From Pseudooceanicola marinus (GTDB lineage Bacteria > Pseudomonadota > Alphaproteobacteria > Rhodobacterales > Rhodobacteraceae), in the NCBI RefSeq assembly GCF_002786295.1, contig NZ_PGTC01000010.1:124001-188000 (forward strand): a DNA stretch of 64,000 nt. The letters run 5' to 3'. Positions 53,152 through 61,577 of the stretch are shown here, piece after piece. A program made the position numbers and the translations under genes. The first letter of the stretch is position 1. Each line of letters starts with the position of its first letter. Under the pieces are notes generated by a model. That model was given only the letters and a program-made list of their open reading frames with translations, made no database searches and was not told the DNA's origin.

Positions 53152-55088
53152 GCCAGCTGGCCCTGCGGCTCAGCGCGGACGGGCGCGACCGCAGGCTCTA
53201 CCTGGCGCAGGACCGCTCCTCGGGGCGGATCTTCAGCCTGCCGCGCAAACTGGCACTGGCCCTGCACCGGCTGCGCGCGATCAACGACGGCGACGAAGAG
53301 GCCCGGCGCGACATGGGCGCGGAAGAGCTGCGCGACGCCTATGGGTTCCTGCGCCAGATGAGCGGCATGCGCGACGAGGACCAGCTGCGGCGCAAACCCT
53401 TCAACCCGGTCTTCATGTCGATCCCGCTGATCGACCTGGCGCCCTGGCAGCCGCGTCTGGCCCCCCTGGCGCGGCGTATGGTGGCGCCCTGGTATCTCTG
53501 GCTGCTGGCCCTGATGGCGCTGGCCTGTTTCATGCTGGGCATCCGCAGCGACTGGGCGATCATGGAAAGCTACCGCAACGTCTTCTCGTTGCAGGCGCTG
53601 GCGACCTTCGGGATCGTCGCGCCCTTCCTGAAGGTGATCCACGAGCTGGGCCACGCCCTGACCGCGACGCGCTACGGCGTGCGGCTGCGCAAGGGGGGGC
53701 TTTATGTCATCGGCCTCTACCCGATGCCCTACGTGGATTGTTCCGAGGCGGACGTCAGCGCGCACCGGCGTCACCGGCTGGCGATCAGCGCCGCCGGGAT
53801 CGCGGTGGACGTGGGCGTGGGGCTGGTGGCCTTCATTGCCTGGTACCTGGTCGAGGGCAGCTACCTGCAGGTCCTGGTGGGCAACATCTTCGTCTTCTCC
53901 ACGCTGAACTCGCTGCTGTTCAACGCCAACCCGATCGTGAAGCTGGACGGCTACTACGTCATGTGCGACCTGATCCGGTCGCGCAACCTGGCCACCCGTG
54001 CAGCGGCGGTGTTCAAGGAGGCTCGGGTCTGGGTGATGACCCTGGGCCGCGCGGGCAGCTACCCGCAGGCCGCGCGGCACTGGGCGATGCTGGGCTACGC
54101 GGTGCTGGGCCTGCTCTACCGGCTGCGGATCCTCTTCGTCATCGGCTTCGCGCTGATGCCGCGCTACCTCGGGCTCGGCGTGGTGCTGGTGGCCTGGGGG
54201 GCGATCGCCATGTTCGCCGTGCCGATGATGCGCGACCGGGTGCCGAAGGTGGCGCTGGAGGGGTCTGCGAAACGCGCCCGGACAGGCATGCGCCTCGGTC
54301 TGCTCGCGGCGCTTGTGATCGCCCTGGCCTTCGTGAAGGCGCCGCATGTCCTGGTGCTGCCCGTGGCGCTGGACACCGGCGGGCGCTACCAGGTGACGGC
54401 GCGCACGGCCGGCTTCCTGCAGACGCTGGCCCCCGCCGGGGACATGCAACCGGGTACGCCCCTGGCGCGGCTGGAAAACCCGCTGCTGGCCGACCGCGCC
54501 CAGATGCTGGAAGCCAACCTCGACGGGGCCCGTCTGGCCTATGAGACGGTGCGCGGTGACCATCCGGCGAAGGCGGCGGTGGCTCGTGAACAGGTCGAGA
54601 CCCTGGAACAGCAGTTGCAGGTGTCGCGCTACGAACTGGCCGAGCTGGAGCTGACCAGCGGTTCGGGCCGTTTCCTGCCGCGCAGCGGGCTGGCCCGCGG
54701 CGCCTACCTGGCGTCCGGCGAACCCCTGGGCGCCTTCCTGCCCGACACCGGGCGGGCGCGGCTCACCGGGCAGTTCCCGGAACGCTACGTGCAGAAGTTC
54801 CAGCAGGGTCTGACCGGGGTCGAGCTGCGCCACGCGGGGCAGTACGAGATCCTGGAGATCTCCACGACCGAGCTGCTGGCGATCCCGGCGGTGGACCGGG
54901 TGGGGGGCGGACGCTCCTACAAGCTGGTGACCGAGGTCGGCACGCCGCCCGCGGCGCTGGCCGGCCAGCCCGGCCTGCTGCGCCTGCGCTTCGAGGCGGA
55001 GCCGCTGGCGGCGCATGTGGTCTTCTGGTTCCGCGGGCTGGTGGTGCGCTTCCGCGAGGCGCAGATCGCCGACCGCGAAAGCTGGTAG
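53124..55088 (+). CDS. M50-family membrane metallopeptidase fused to adaptor-like tail
   Basis: A 654-residue polytopic protein. After a cytoplasmic N-terminus of about 125 residues come several membrane segments carrying the site-2-protease zinc motif HELGH (173-177) and the partner motif NPIVKLDG (third ligand D275). A further membrane segment near residues 394-412 is followed by a periplasmic HlyD-like region with lipoyl-like and coiled hairpin parts (ARTAGFLQTLAPAGDMQPGTPLARLENP). Such M50-adaptor fusions occur next to HlyD-like genes in some secretion or peptide-processing loci. Whether it cleaves the giant protein, processes another substrate or serves as the inner-membrane exporter is unknown. 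The ATG at 53124 follows GAAGG. Confidence 0.87.
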   Translation: MAVPGFALVGQLALRLSADGRDRRLYLAQDRSSGRIFSLPRKLALALHRLRAINDGDEEARRDMGAEELRDAYGFLRQMSGMRDEDQLRRKPFNPVFMSIPLIDLAPWQPRLAPLARRMVAPWYLWLLALMALACFMLGIRSDWAIMESYRNVFSLQALATFGIVAPFLKVIHELGHALTATRYGVRLRKGGLYVIGLYPMPYVDCSEADVSAHRRHRLAISAAGIAVDVGVGLVAFIAWYLVEGSYLQVLVGNIFVFSTLNSLLFNANPIVKLDGYYVMCDLIRSRNLATRAAAVFKEARVWVMTLGRAGSYPQAARHWAMLGYAVLGLLYRLRILFVIGFALMPRYLGLGVVLVAWGAIAMFAVPMMRDRVPKVALEGSAKRARTGMRLGLLAALVIALAFVKAPHVLVLPVALDTGGRYQVTARTAGFLQTLAPAGDMQPGTPLARLENPLLADRAQMLEANLDGARLAYETVRGDHPAKAAVAREQVETLEQQLQVSRYELAELELTSGSGRFLPRSGLARGAYLASGEPLGAFLPDTGRARLTGQFPERYVQKFQQGLTGVELRHAGQYEILEISTTELLAIPAVDRVGGGRSYKLVTEVGTPPAALAGQPGLLRLRFEAEPLAAHVVFWFRGLVVRFREAQIADRESW

Positions 55089-55121
55089 AGGCGGCGCGGC
55101 GCTCTCGGCCTGGCGGCCGAG

Positions 55122-55294
55122 GCCTCCGGCGGGAGTATTTTCGACAAGGTGAAGACAGCGGGACAGCGCCCGGCCGGGCGCCCGCCTTTTCCACCTGGCG
55201 GGCGCAACGCCCATCCCCTCGTGCGATGGTGGCCTCGCAGGCGGGCCGTCCCTGTCTTCACGTCGTCTGAAATACTCTGGGGGGAGTCTCCGGC
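55122..55294. repeat. Inverted pair of a Rhodobacteraceae-type intergenic repeat
   Basis: Two copies of the same element face each other between convergent genes: one at 55122-55160 (GCCTCCGG, then GAGTATTT, then GGTGAAGACAG) and one in reverse at about 55252-55294. The central 26-base segments match at about 22 positions. I recall similar GGCGGGAGTATTT elements at gene ends in roseobacter genomes. The pair could fold into a long stem and stop transcription from both sides. Confidence 0.6.
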
Positions 55295-55337
55295 ACGGAG
55301 ACGGGGCGCAAGGCCCCCCTCTGCCATGCCCCTTGTC

Positions 55338-56192
55338 TCAAACCGCGTCCCAGGGCACCGTGGTCTGGCACTGCTCCCCCAGCCCCTCGATCCCGAGGCG
55401 CAGGGTCTGGCCCGGGCGCAGGTAGACCGGGTCGGGTTTCTGCCCCATACCGACGCCCGGCGGCGTGCCGGTGAAGATCACGTCGCCCGGTTCCAAGGTC
55501 ATGAACTGGCTGAGGTAGGACACCAGATGCGCCACCCCGAAGACCATCGTCGCGGTGGAGCCGTCCTGGTAGCGGTGTCCGTCGACCTCCAGCCACATGG
55601 GCAGGGCCTGCGGATCCGCGATCTCGTCCCGGGTCACCATCCAGGGTCCCAGCGGGCCGAAGCTGTCGGCGGACTTGCCCTTCACCCACTGGCCCGAGCG
55701 TTTCTGCTGGAAGTCGCGTTCCGATACGTCGTTGACCAGGCAGTAGCCCGCGACGTGTTCCATCGCCTCGGCCTCGTCGACGTAGCGGGCGGTCTTGCCG
55801 ATCACCACGCCCAGCTCGACCTCCCAGTCGGTGGCGGTGCTGCCCTTGGGAATGATCAGCGGGTCATTGGGGCCGCAGATGGCCGATGTGGCCTTCATGA
55901 AGAGGATCGGTTCTTCCGGAAGGTCCATCCCCGCCTCGGCGGCATGGTCGGCGTAGTTCAGGCCGATGCACATGATCTTGCCCACGCGCCCGATGCAGGG
56001 GCCCACGCGCGCCTCGGGGTCCAGCACGGGCAGGGACAGCGGATCCACCTCGCCGATCCGCCACAGACCGGCGGCAGTCAGCGCCGCGCCGGTGATGTCT
56101 TCCACCACCGACGAGAGGTCCCGACGGGTGCCGTCCTCGTGCAGAATGGCGGGCCGTTCCTGGCCCGGGGCGCCGATGCGCATGAGTTTCAT
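55338..56192 (-). CDS. Fumarylacetoacetate hydrolase (FAH) family protein
   Basis: A 284-residue FAH-superfamily enzyme, distinct from the one at 7671-8534. The catalytic domain starts near residue 70 with CIGLNYADHAAE; the metal glutamates are in DWEVELGVVIG, and SFGPLGPW and TGTPPGVG follow. Close relatives are annotated as ureidoglycolate lyase or 2-hydroxyhepta-2,4-diene-1,7-dioate isomerase. It is alone on the minus strand; upstream lies a TCCGGGA/TCCCGGA dyad (56209-56215, 56223-56229) that could be an operator, then a decayed oxygenase fragment that may once have belonged to the same pathway. Confidence 0.9.
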   Translation of the reverse strand: MKLMRIGAPGQERPAILHEDGTRRDLSSVVEDITGAALTAAGLWRIGEVDPLSLPVLDPEARVGPCIGRVGKIMCIGLNYADHAAEAGMDLPEEPILFMKATSAICGPNDPLIIPKGSTATDWEVELGVVIGKTARYVDEAEAMEHVAGYCLVNDVSERDFQQKRSGQWVKGKSADSFGPLGPWMVTRDEIADPQALPMWLEVDGHRYQDGSTATMVFGVAHLVSYLSQFMTLEPGDVIFTGTPPGVGMGQKPDPVYLRPGQTLRLGIEGLGEQCQTTVPWDAV

Positions 56193-56290
56193 GGTAATCC
56201 TCCTGTCTTCCGGGACAGTTTTTCCCGGAGGCAGGCGCGGGACGCAAGTCTCTCTTGCACGTATCGGCGAAAGGATGGCAGGTCGTTACG

Positions 56291-56600
56291 TCAGATCGCT
56301 GTGACGATGCTCCTCTCTTCCAACCATTTCTGGTACTGGATCGGCGGCAGGTCGCCCGGGCGGATCGGCAGTGCGCCCTTGCTCCAGAAGGGCGGCAGCA
56401 GCCAGGGGCGCTGACTTTCGATGATCGCCCTGTCCTGCATCCGCACATGGGGCGCCGTCTTGGTGAAGGTCGCTTCGCGTTCGGGCGCCATGTCGTCGTT
56501 GCGGGGGAAGATCCAGAAGCTGCGGGTGCGGCTCCAGCCCAGCGGGCAGGTCGCCAGCTAGATCATGTGGCACCCGCCGGGGCTGTTCTTCACCAGGCGG
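56291..56600 (-). pseudogene. Rieske-type aromatic ring-hydroxylating oxygenase, C-terminal remnant
   Basis: Reading leftwards, the frame gives LATCPLGWSRTRSFWIFPRN, then VESQRPWLLPPFW-type and DLPPIQYQKWLEE segments (the first appears here as IESQRPW), matching the C-terminus of vanillate demethylase/phthalate-type Rieske oxygenase alpha subunits. An in-frame TAG (56558-56560) interrupts it; upstream the residues NSPGGCHMI still look related, then homology ends near 56600 where another remnant begins on the opposite strand. The Rieske and iron-binding domains are missing, so it is a dead fragment. Confidence 0.6.
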
Positions 56601-56780
56601 ATGGCGCCTGGGCGCAATGGCCGATCTTCAAGGACGTGGCCGGGGGCGACGACAGCGACATCACCATCGAAATCATCGGCTTTCCGGTGCGGGAACCGAT
56701 GCTGGCCGACGGTGACTTTGATGGCGTCGTCGGCTTCACCTCCTCGTTGACCCTGAACCTGAGGGCCCAGGCTACGTCCG
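56590..56780 (+). pseudogene. NMT1/THI5-like ABC substrate-binding protein remnant
   Basis: The plus-strand translation DGAWAQWPIFKDVAGGDDS, then ITIEIIGFPVREPML and a GFTSSLTLNLRA segment resemble the core of NMT1/THI5-type binding proteins of ABC importers for pyrimidine- or aromatic-like solutes. There is no start, signal peptide or C-terminal part, and the rest of the open frame shows no family character. It abuts the Rieske oxygenase remnant head to head, suggesting a deletion or inversion junction near 56590-56600. Confidence 0.6.
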
Positions 56781-56982
56781 AGGCTGTCACCAGTCTGCTG
56801 CGCCCGCAGAAGGGCGCCGCCTCGGTTCGGATGGGCAGGACAGGGGGGTCCAAACGGAGCCCCTTCTTTCGTTCTGCCGAGCCGCGAAGAAAGCTGTTGG
56901 ACGATCCCGCAGTCAAACCCTACGGTCGAGGTGGGGCCGGCGCCTCTGCGCACGGGGCCGCCGGAAACTGAGGGAGGCCGTT
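56781..56982. other. Intergenic remainder upstream of DadA-like gene
   Basis: About 200 bases with no recognisable gene. It ends in an AGGGAGG ribosome site for the TTG start at 56983, and must contain that gene's promoter unless transcription comes from further left. Confidence 0.35.
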
Positions 56983-58218
56983 TTGTCTGATGTGATCGTT
57001 CTGGGCGCCGGCATGGTCGGCACCACCACCGCCCTGGCGCTGCAGGCGCGGGGGCTGGACGTGGTGTTGGCCGACCGGCGGGAGCCGGGCCGCGAGACCA
57101 GCTATGGCAACGCAGGCATCATCCAGGGTGAGGCGATGGAGCCCTATGCCCTGCCGACCAACCCCGTGGAACTGATCCGGCTGGGGCTGGGCGCCGACAA
57201 CGCCGTCCGCTGGACCCTGGGCGGCGTGCTGGGGCAGGCGGGTGCGCTTCTGCGCTATCTGGGCAATTCCCGGCCCGCGCGGCACGCGGCCATCTCCGCC
57301 ATCTATGCCCAGCTGGTGCGGGAGGCCGTGGCGCGGCACGAACCGCTGGTCGAAGCCGCGGGGGCCGGCAACCTGATGCGCCCCAGGGGCTTCCGCCAGG
57401 GCTGGCGCGGTCAGCGTAGCTTCGACGCGGCACTGGCGGACGCGGAGCGTGTCGTGAAGACCTACGGGATCGAGATCGAGGCGCTGGACGGCGATGCGCT
57501 GGCGCGGGTCGAGCCGGGGCTGACGGCGCGCTACGCGGGCGCGATCGATTGGAAGGATTGCTGGGCCTGTGCCGATCCGGGCGGGCTGGTGGCCTGCTAT
57601 GCTGCGCTGTTCGAGGCGCGCGGCGGCACGGTGCTGCGCGCCGATGCGGGCACGTTGACCCGCACCGGCGCGGGCTGGCGCGTGACCGGAGAGACCGGCC
57701 CGACCGAGGCCGCCCGCGTGGTGCTGGCCCTGGGCCCCTGGACGCCCGCCGCACTGAGGCCCTTCGGCGCGCGGGTGCCCATGGTCGGCAAGCGCGGCTA
57801 TCACCTGCATTTCAAGGGCGAGAGGACGCTGAACCTGCCCTTCATGGACACGGACGTTTCGGCCGTCATGTCGCCCATGCGCGACGGGCTGCGCGTGGCC
57901 ACGGGGGCGGAACTGGTGCCGATGGACGCGCCGGTGAACCGCAGCCAGCTGATCAAGGCCGAGGCCCGGGCACGCGAGATGTTCGAGCTGGGCGACGCGG
58001 TGGAGGCCGAGCCGTGGTTCGGTACGCGCCCCTGCCTGCCCGGCATGCTGCCGGTGCTGGGCGAGGTCCCGGATCAGCCCGGTCTCTGGGCGCATTTCGG
58101 TCACGGCCATCAGGGTTTCACCCTCGGCCCCGTCACGGCGGAAATCCTGGCCGCCGCCATGGCCGGTGAGCGCAGCGAGATCATCGCCGCGCTGGATCTG
58201 CGCCACGCCCTGGCCTGA
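56983..58218 (+). CDS. FAD-dependent oxidoreductase, DadA-like
   Basis: A 411-residue DAO-fold flavoprotein. The N-terminal dinucleotide motif is VIVLGAGMVGTTTALAL, followed by SYGNAGIIQ, and the C-terminal FAD-contacting segment GLWAHFGHGHQGFTLGP is typical of D-amino-acid dehydrogenases of the DadA group. It would oxidise D-amino acids and pass electrons to quinone at the inner membrane. The start is the TTG at 56983, with AGGGAGG seven bases before it; no ATG gives as complete a flavin motif. It could use the D-amino acids made by the hydantoin pathway 37 kb away. Confidence 0.9.
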   Translation: MSDVIVLGAGMVGTTTALALQARGLDVVLADRREPGRETSYGNAGIIQGEAMEPYALPTNPVELIRLGLGADNAVRWTLGGVLGQAGALLRYLGNSRPARHAAISAIYAQLVREAVARHEPLVEAAGAGNLMRPRGFRQGWRGQRSFDAALADAERVVKTYGIEIEALDGDALARVEPGLTARYAGAIDWKDCWACADPGGLVACYAALFEARGGTVLRADAGTLTRTGAGWRVTGETGPTEAARVVLALGPWTPAALRPFGARVPMVGKRGYHLHFKGERTLNLPFMDTDVSAVMSPMRDGLRVATGAELVPMDAPVNRSQLIKAEARAREMFELGDAVEAEPWFGTRPCLPGMLPVLGEVPDQPGLWAHFGHGHQGFTLGPVTAEILAAAMAGERSEIIAALDLRHALA

Positions 58219-58223
58219 GGCAT

Positions 58224-59300
58224 TCAGGCCGGGCCGCCGATCCCGCGCAGGTATTCGTTGGAATAATCCACCTCCAGCTCGATCCAGACCGGCAGGTGGT
58301 CCGACATCTCATGGGTGCGCCAGGAGGAATAGCTGCGCGCCCAGTTGGCATAGGGCTCGCCGCCATCCGGTTCCTCGACCAGCAGGCGCGCGACCTCGGC
58401 CTGGTCCTCCGCCCCGCGCATCAGCCGGGCGATCTGTTGGTAGTCCCCGGCCTCCTCGTCGCGAAAGACCGCGTCGGGCCAGCACAGCACGCCGCGTTCC
58501 AGCATCCGTGTCTTCTGATCCGGCCCGACGAAGGCGATCTGATCGTAGTACTTGTCGCCCGACAGCGAGGTCGGCCCCAGATCCGGCACGTCAAAGCCCG
58601 CCGCCAGCAGCGCCTGCATGCCGGGGGCGGCGTGGTCGTCGATGTTCATGTCGCCGAGGAAGACATGCACCTCGTCCTGCGCTCTGGCCCGTTTCGCCAT
58701 CTCCTGGGCGATCACCCGGATCTCGTCCTCCCGCAGGGGGCGGCCGGCCTCTTCCTTGAAGATGATATGGGCCGAGCAAAGGGTGAAGCGGAACCAGCCG
58801 GCCTGGAAGGCGGCGAAGAAGGGCGTGCGGGCGATCTGTTCGCCGCCCGGCAGGGCGTCGCGGGGCAGAACCAGCTCTCCCACCAGGTGGCGAAAGGACA
58901 CGCGGTTGCGGTTGTAGAGAAACGCCATGCGTTCATGGTTGCCCCGGCCCGCGCCCGAACTGTCATTGATGAAATAGGTCCAGTTGGGGCCCAGCAGGCG
59001 CAACAGCCGGTCCACGGCCTCGATGTTCTTCACCTCCTGCACGGCGCAGATGTCGAAATGGTCGATGATCTCGGCGATGTAGTGGAAACTTTCGTGCAGG
59101 CGCGGGCGGCCACCGTCGAAATGGCGGATGTTCCACGACCCGATGATCAGGCTGTCGGGGCGGCGGCGCGCGGTGATCTGCCCGTTCAGCAGCGCGCGCA
59201 GACGCAACAGCCGGTCGGCGATCCACCCGGCCTGGCCTGGGGCGGCGCGGCCCGGGGGATAGGTTCTGCGGTCGTGTTTCAGGGATTGGTAGAAGGCCAT
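58224..59300 (-). CDS. Endonuclease/exonuclease/phosphatase family protein
   Basis: A 358-residue protein of the DNase I-like metal-dependent phosphohydrolase superfamily. Key parts are SWNIRHF (first metal-site Asn), AVQEVKN (catalytic Glu), FLGDMNIDD (Asp/Asn), and the C-terminal MSDHLPVW (Asp-His). The N-terminal 65 residues are basic and unassigned; there is no clear signal peptide. The ATG at 59300 follows GAGGAG; an upstream extension of the frame looks non-coding. The genes are convergent with only five bases between its stop and that of the DadA-like gene. The substrate (nucleic acid, phosphoester or lipid headgroup) is unknown. Confidence 0.85.
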   Translation of the reverse strand: MAFYQSLKHDRRTYPPGRAAPGQAGWIADRLLRLRALLNGQITARRRPDSLIIGSWNIRHFDGGRPRLHESFHYIAEIIDHFDICAVQEVKNIEAVDRLLRLLGPNWTYFINDSSGAGRGNHERMAFLYNRNRVSFRHLVGELVLPRDALPGGEQIARTPFFAAFQAGWFRFTLCSAHIIFKEEAGRPLREDEIRVIAQEMAKRARAQDEVHVFLGDMNIDDHAAPGMQALLAAGFDVPDLGPTSLSGDKYYDQIAFVGPDQKTRMLERGVLCWPDAVFRDEEAGDYQQIARLMRGAEDQAEVARLLVEEPDGGEPYANWARSYSSWRTHEMSDHLPVWIELEVDYSNEYLRGIGGPA

Positions 59301-59455
59301 GGAGCGGGCTCCTCGGATGAAAAGGCAGGGTCTGGGCAATGGGTGGGCGGCGCCGAAATCCTGGCGCATGAGGCCATGATAACACAGATGACGTCCTGTC
59401 CGGCGGCTGGAATGGAGGACCTTGGTAGGAAAGGTGGTCTGATCTGGTGCAATAA

Positions 59456-60195
59456 ATGTTGCACGCCTCTGGTGCGGCAGAGGTGATGCTGGCGGATGTC
59501 TCGGTGGAATTCTGGCACAGCTTCTCTAATAGCGCGGGCGAGGCGCTGGACCAGATCATCGACACCTTCGAGGCCGAGAACCCCGGTATCACCATCGATG
59601 CCCAGCACATCGGCAACGACAACGACATCGGGGCCAAGTTGCAGGCTTCGATCCCGGCAGCCCGCGAACCCGACGCGGTGATCATGGAGGTGACGCGCTA
59701 TGGCCTCTCCGCCGACCGTGGCGTGCTGATGGATCTGACCGACTATGTCGAGAACGAACCGCTGAAGGACGATCTGTTCGACTTCGCCCGCGAGGTAGGC
59801 GTGTTCGACGGCAAGAATTACATCGTGCCCTTCAACGCCTCCACGCCGGTTCTCTACTACAACACGGCCATCCTGGAGCAGGCCGGCGTGCCCGAAGGGC
59901 CGAAGCTGGACACCTATGCCGACGACCTGGTCGTGGCCCCCATGCCCTGCAACAAGATCTGCCGCGTGCCGATCGGCGACGCGGGTATCGGCATCCAGTC
60001 TTCGGCCGAGGACGAGGTGAAGGACGCCGCGTGGACGTTCATTTCCGACGCGGCTTCCGCCGGTCGTCACCTGGATGCGCGCCACCGAATACGACATGTG
60101 GCAGGCCATGGCCCTGGGCCAGCGCGACGTGACAGAAATGCTGGACGACTTCGGCGCGCGCACCCGCGCCGAGGCCGAACGCCTGGCCAGGTAAG
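59456..60195 (+). pseudogene. ugpB: Degraded glycerol-3-phosphate-type ABC binding protein
   Basis: The first 140 codons read as the N-terminal lobe of an UgpB-like binding protein (VEFWHSFSN, a GAKLQASIPA helix, KNYIVPFNASTPVLYYN), but no proper signal peptide remains. After PEGPKLDTYA the middle of the protein, about half of a normal UgpB, is missing and the sequence resumes at DLVVAPMPC. A frameshift follows near 60060, after which the correct C-terminus (WMRATEYDMWQAM through EAERLAR and a TAA at 60193-60195) is found in another frame. It is a pseudogene with an internal deletion and a frameshift. Confidence 0.82.
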
Positions 60196-60211
60196 CCGCC
60201 CGGACCATCGA

Positions 60212-60240
60212 AAGGGGCCCGGCCGGACCGGGCCCCTTTT
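60212..60240 (+). terminator. Rho-independent terminator after the ugpB remnant
   Basis: A perfect 12-base stem (AAAGGGGCCCGG at 60212-60223 pairing with CCGGGCCCCTTT at 60229-60240) with a 5-base loop CCGGA, ending in TTTT. Placed 17 bases after the ugpB stop, it would limit read-through into the permease genes, as is common after abundant binding proteins. It is preserved although the gene is broken. Confidence 0.85.
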
Positions 60241-60272
60241 GTCCCGTGACCCTTCCCCCGGGGGCCGACCGA

Positions 60273-60985
60273 ATGCTGCGCAAACTGACCTCCTATCTCT
60301 TCATCCTGCCGCTGATGGCCTTCCTCGCGGTCTTCACCTATGTGCCCATCCTGCAAAGCGTGAACCTCTCGTTCCGCGGGTGGGATTTCATGTCGCCGAT
60401 GAAATCCTGGGCCGGGCTGGAGAACGACCAGCTGCTGCTGAGCACGCGCGATTTCTGGAACGCGGTGAAGGTGACGACGATCTTCGCCGTCATTTCGGTG
60501 CCGTTGCGGCTGGCGCTGGCGATCGCCAGCTACCTGGTGCGTGAAACCATCGTGTCGCGGGTGATGCGCGGGGCGTTGTTTTTGCCTTCGGTGACCTCGA
60601 CCGTCTCCATCGCCGTGGTCTTTTCCCGGGTCTTCTCGACCGACTACGGGATGATCCACGCGGGCCTCGCCTGGCTGGGGATCGAGCGGGTGCAATGGAT
60701 GCAGAACCCGCAGCTGGCGCTTTACGTCCTCGGTCGACGGCGGGCGGCGGTTCCACGTCTTCCGGCGGGTGACCCTGCCGCTGGTGATGCCCACCACCTA
60801 CTTCCTGCTGTTGGTCTCTGTCATCGACGCCTTTCCAGGTTTTCACCATCGTCAACTTCATGACCAAGGGTGGCCCGGCGGGGGCCACCGACATGATCGC
60901 CAACATGCTCTACAGCGTGGGGTTCACGCTGTTCGACATCGGGCAGGGCTCGGCGCTGGCGGTCATCCTCTTCGTCTTCCTGATC
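60273..60985 (+). pseudogene. ugpA: Degraded glycerol-3-phosphate-type ABC permease
   Basis: From the ATG at 60273 the frame reads as an UgpA-like permease (SYLFILPLMAFLAVFTY, VNLSFRGWDF, GALFLPSVTSTVSIAVVF). After QLALYVL a deletion removes the segment before the EAA loop and shifts frame; VDGGRRFHVFRRVTLPLVMPTTYF continues in the new frame. A one-base insertion near 60830 shifts it again, and NFMTKGGPAGATDM continues up to ALAVILFVFLIAL, where it runs into an ugpE-like sequence. It cannot make a functional protein. Confidence 0.8.
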
Positions 60986-61577
60986 GCCCTGGCGGGGATC
61001 GCCGTGGCGACCATGGCCGCCTATGCCTTCGCGCGCGACCGCTTTCCCGGAGGCAACCTGGCCTTTGCCGCCGTGGTGGCGACGCTGATGATCCCCAGCC
61101 ACATCACCCGGATCCCCAACTACCTGACCTTGGCGAAGGCCGGGCTGCTGGACAGCTACGCCGGGCTGATCCTGCCCGCGATCTCGTCCGGCTTCGCCGC
61201 CGTCTTCCTGCGCCAGTCCATCCGGGACATCCCGCGCGCTGGATGAAGCCGCCTACATGGACGGCGCCGATGCGTTCCAGGTGCTGTGGCGGGTGATCGT
61301 GCCGATCTCGAAACCGGCGATCTTCTCCATGGGGCTGCACCTCTTTATCCTTGAATAGAGCAACTACATCCGGCCGCTGGTCGCCATCGGCAAAGAGGAT
61401 CTCTACACCCTCCAGGTCGGGCTGGCGCGGCTCTACCGGATCAACCCGGGCGAGGACGTGATCGGCTGGCCGCTGGTGATGGCCGCCTCGACGATCACCA
61501 TCCTGCCCGTCCTGCTGGGCTTTGTGCTGGTGGAACGCCACCTGGTGCGCGGCATCACCATGGGGGCGGTGAAATGA
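60986..61577 (+). pseudogene. ugpE: Degraded glycerol-3-phosphate-type ABC permease, fused to the ugpA end
   Basis: The N-terminal third of an UgpE-like permease is missing: the ugpA tail passes in frame into AGIAVATMAAYAFARDRFPGG, then SHITRIPNYLTLAKAGLLDSY and RQSIRDIP. A two-base deletion near 61240 shifts frame before DEAAYMDGADAFQVLWR (EAA loop). An in-frame TAG at 61356-61358 replaces what is normally a tryptophan codon in the LEWxNYIRPL motif. The rest (VAIGKEDLYTLQVGLARLY through GITMGAVK) is recognisable to the TGA at 61575-61577. Confidence 0.8.

Noticed and set aside
56558-61358. Recoding of TAG as tryptophan, because TAG occurs where tryptophan or a similar residue is expected in both the Rieske and UgpE-like sequences
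   Set aside because: Both genes also carry truncations, and the ugp genes carry frameshifts, so ordinary decay (TGG to TAG) explains it.
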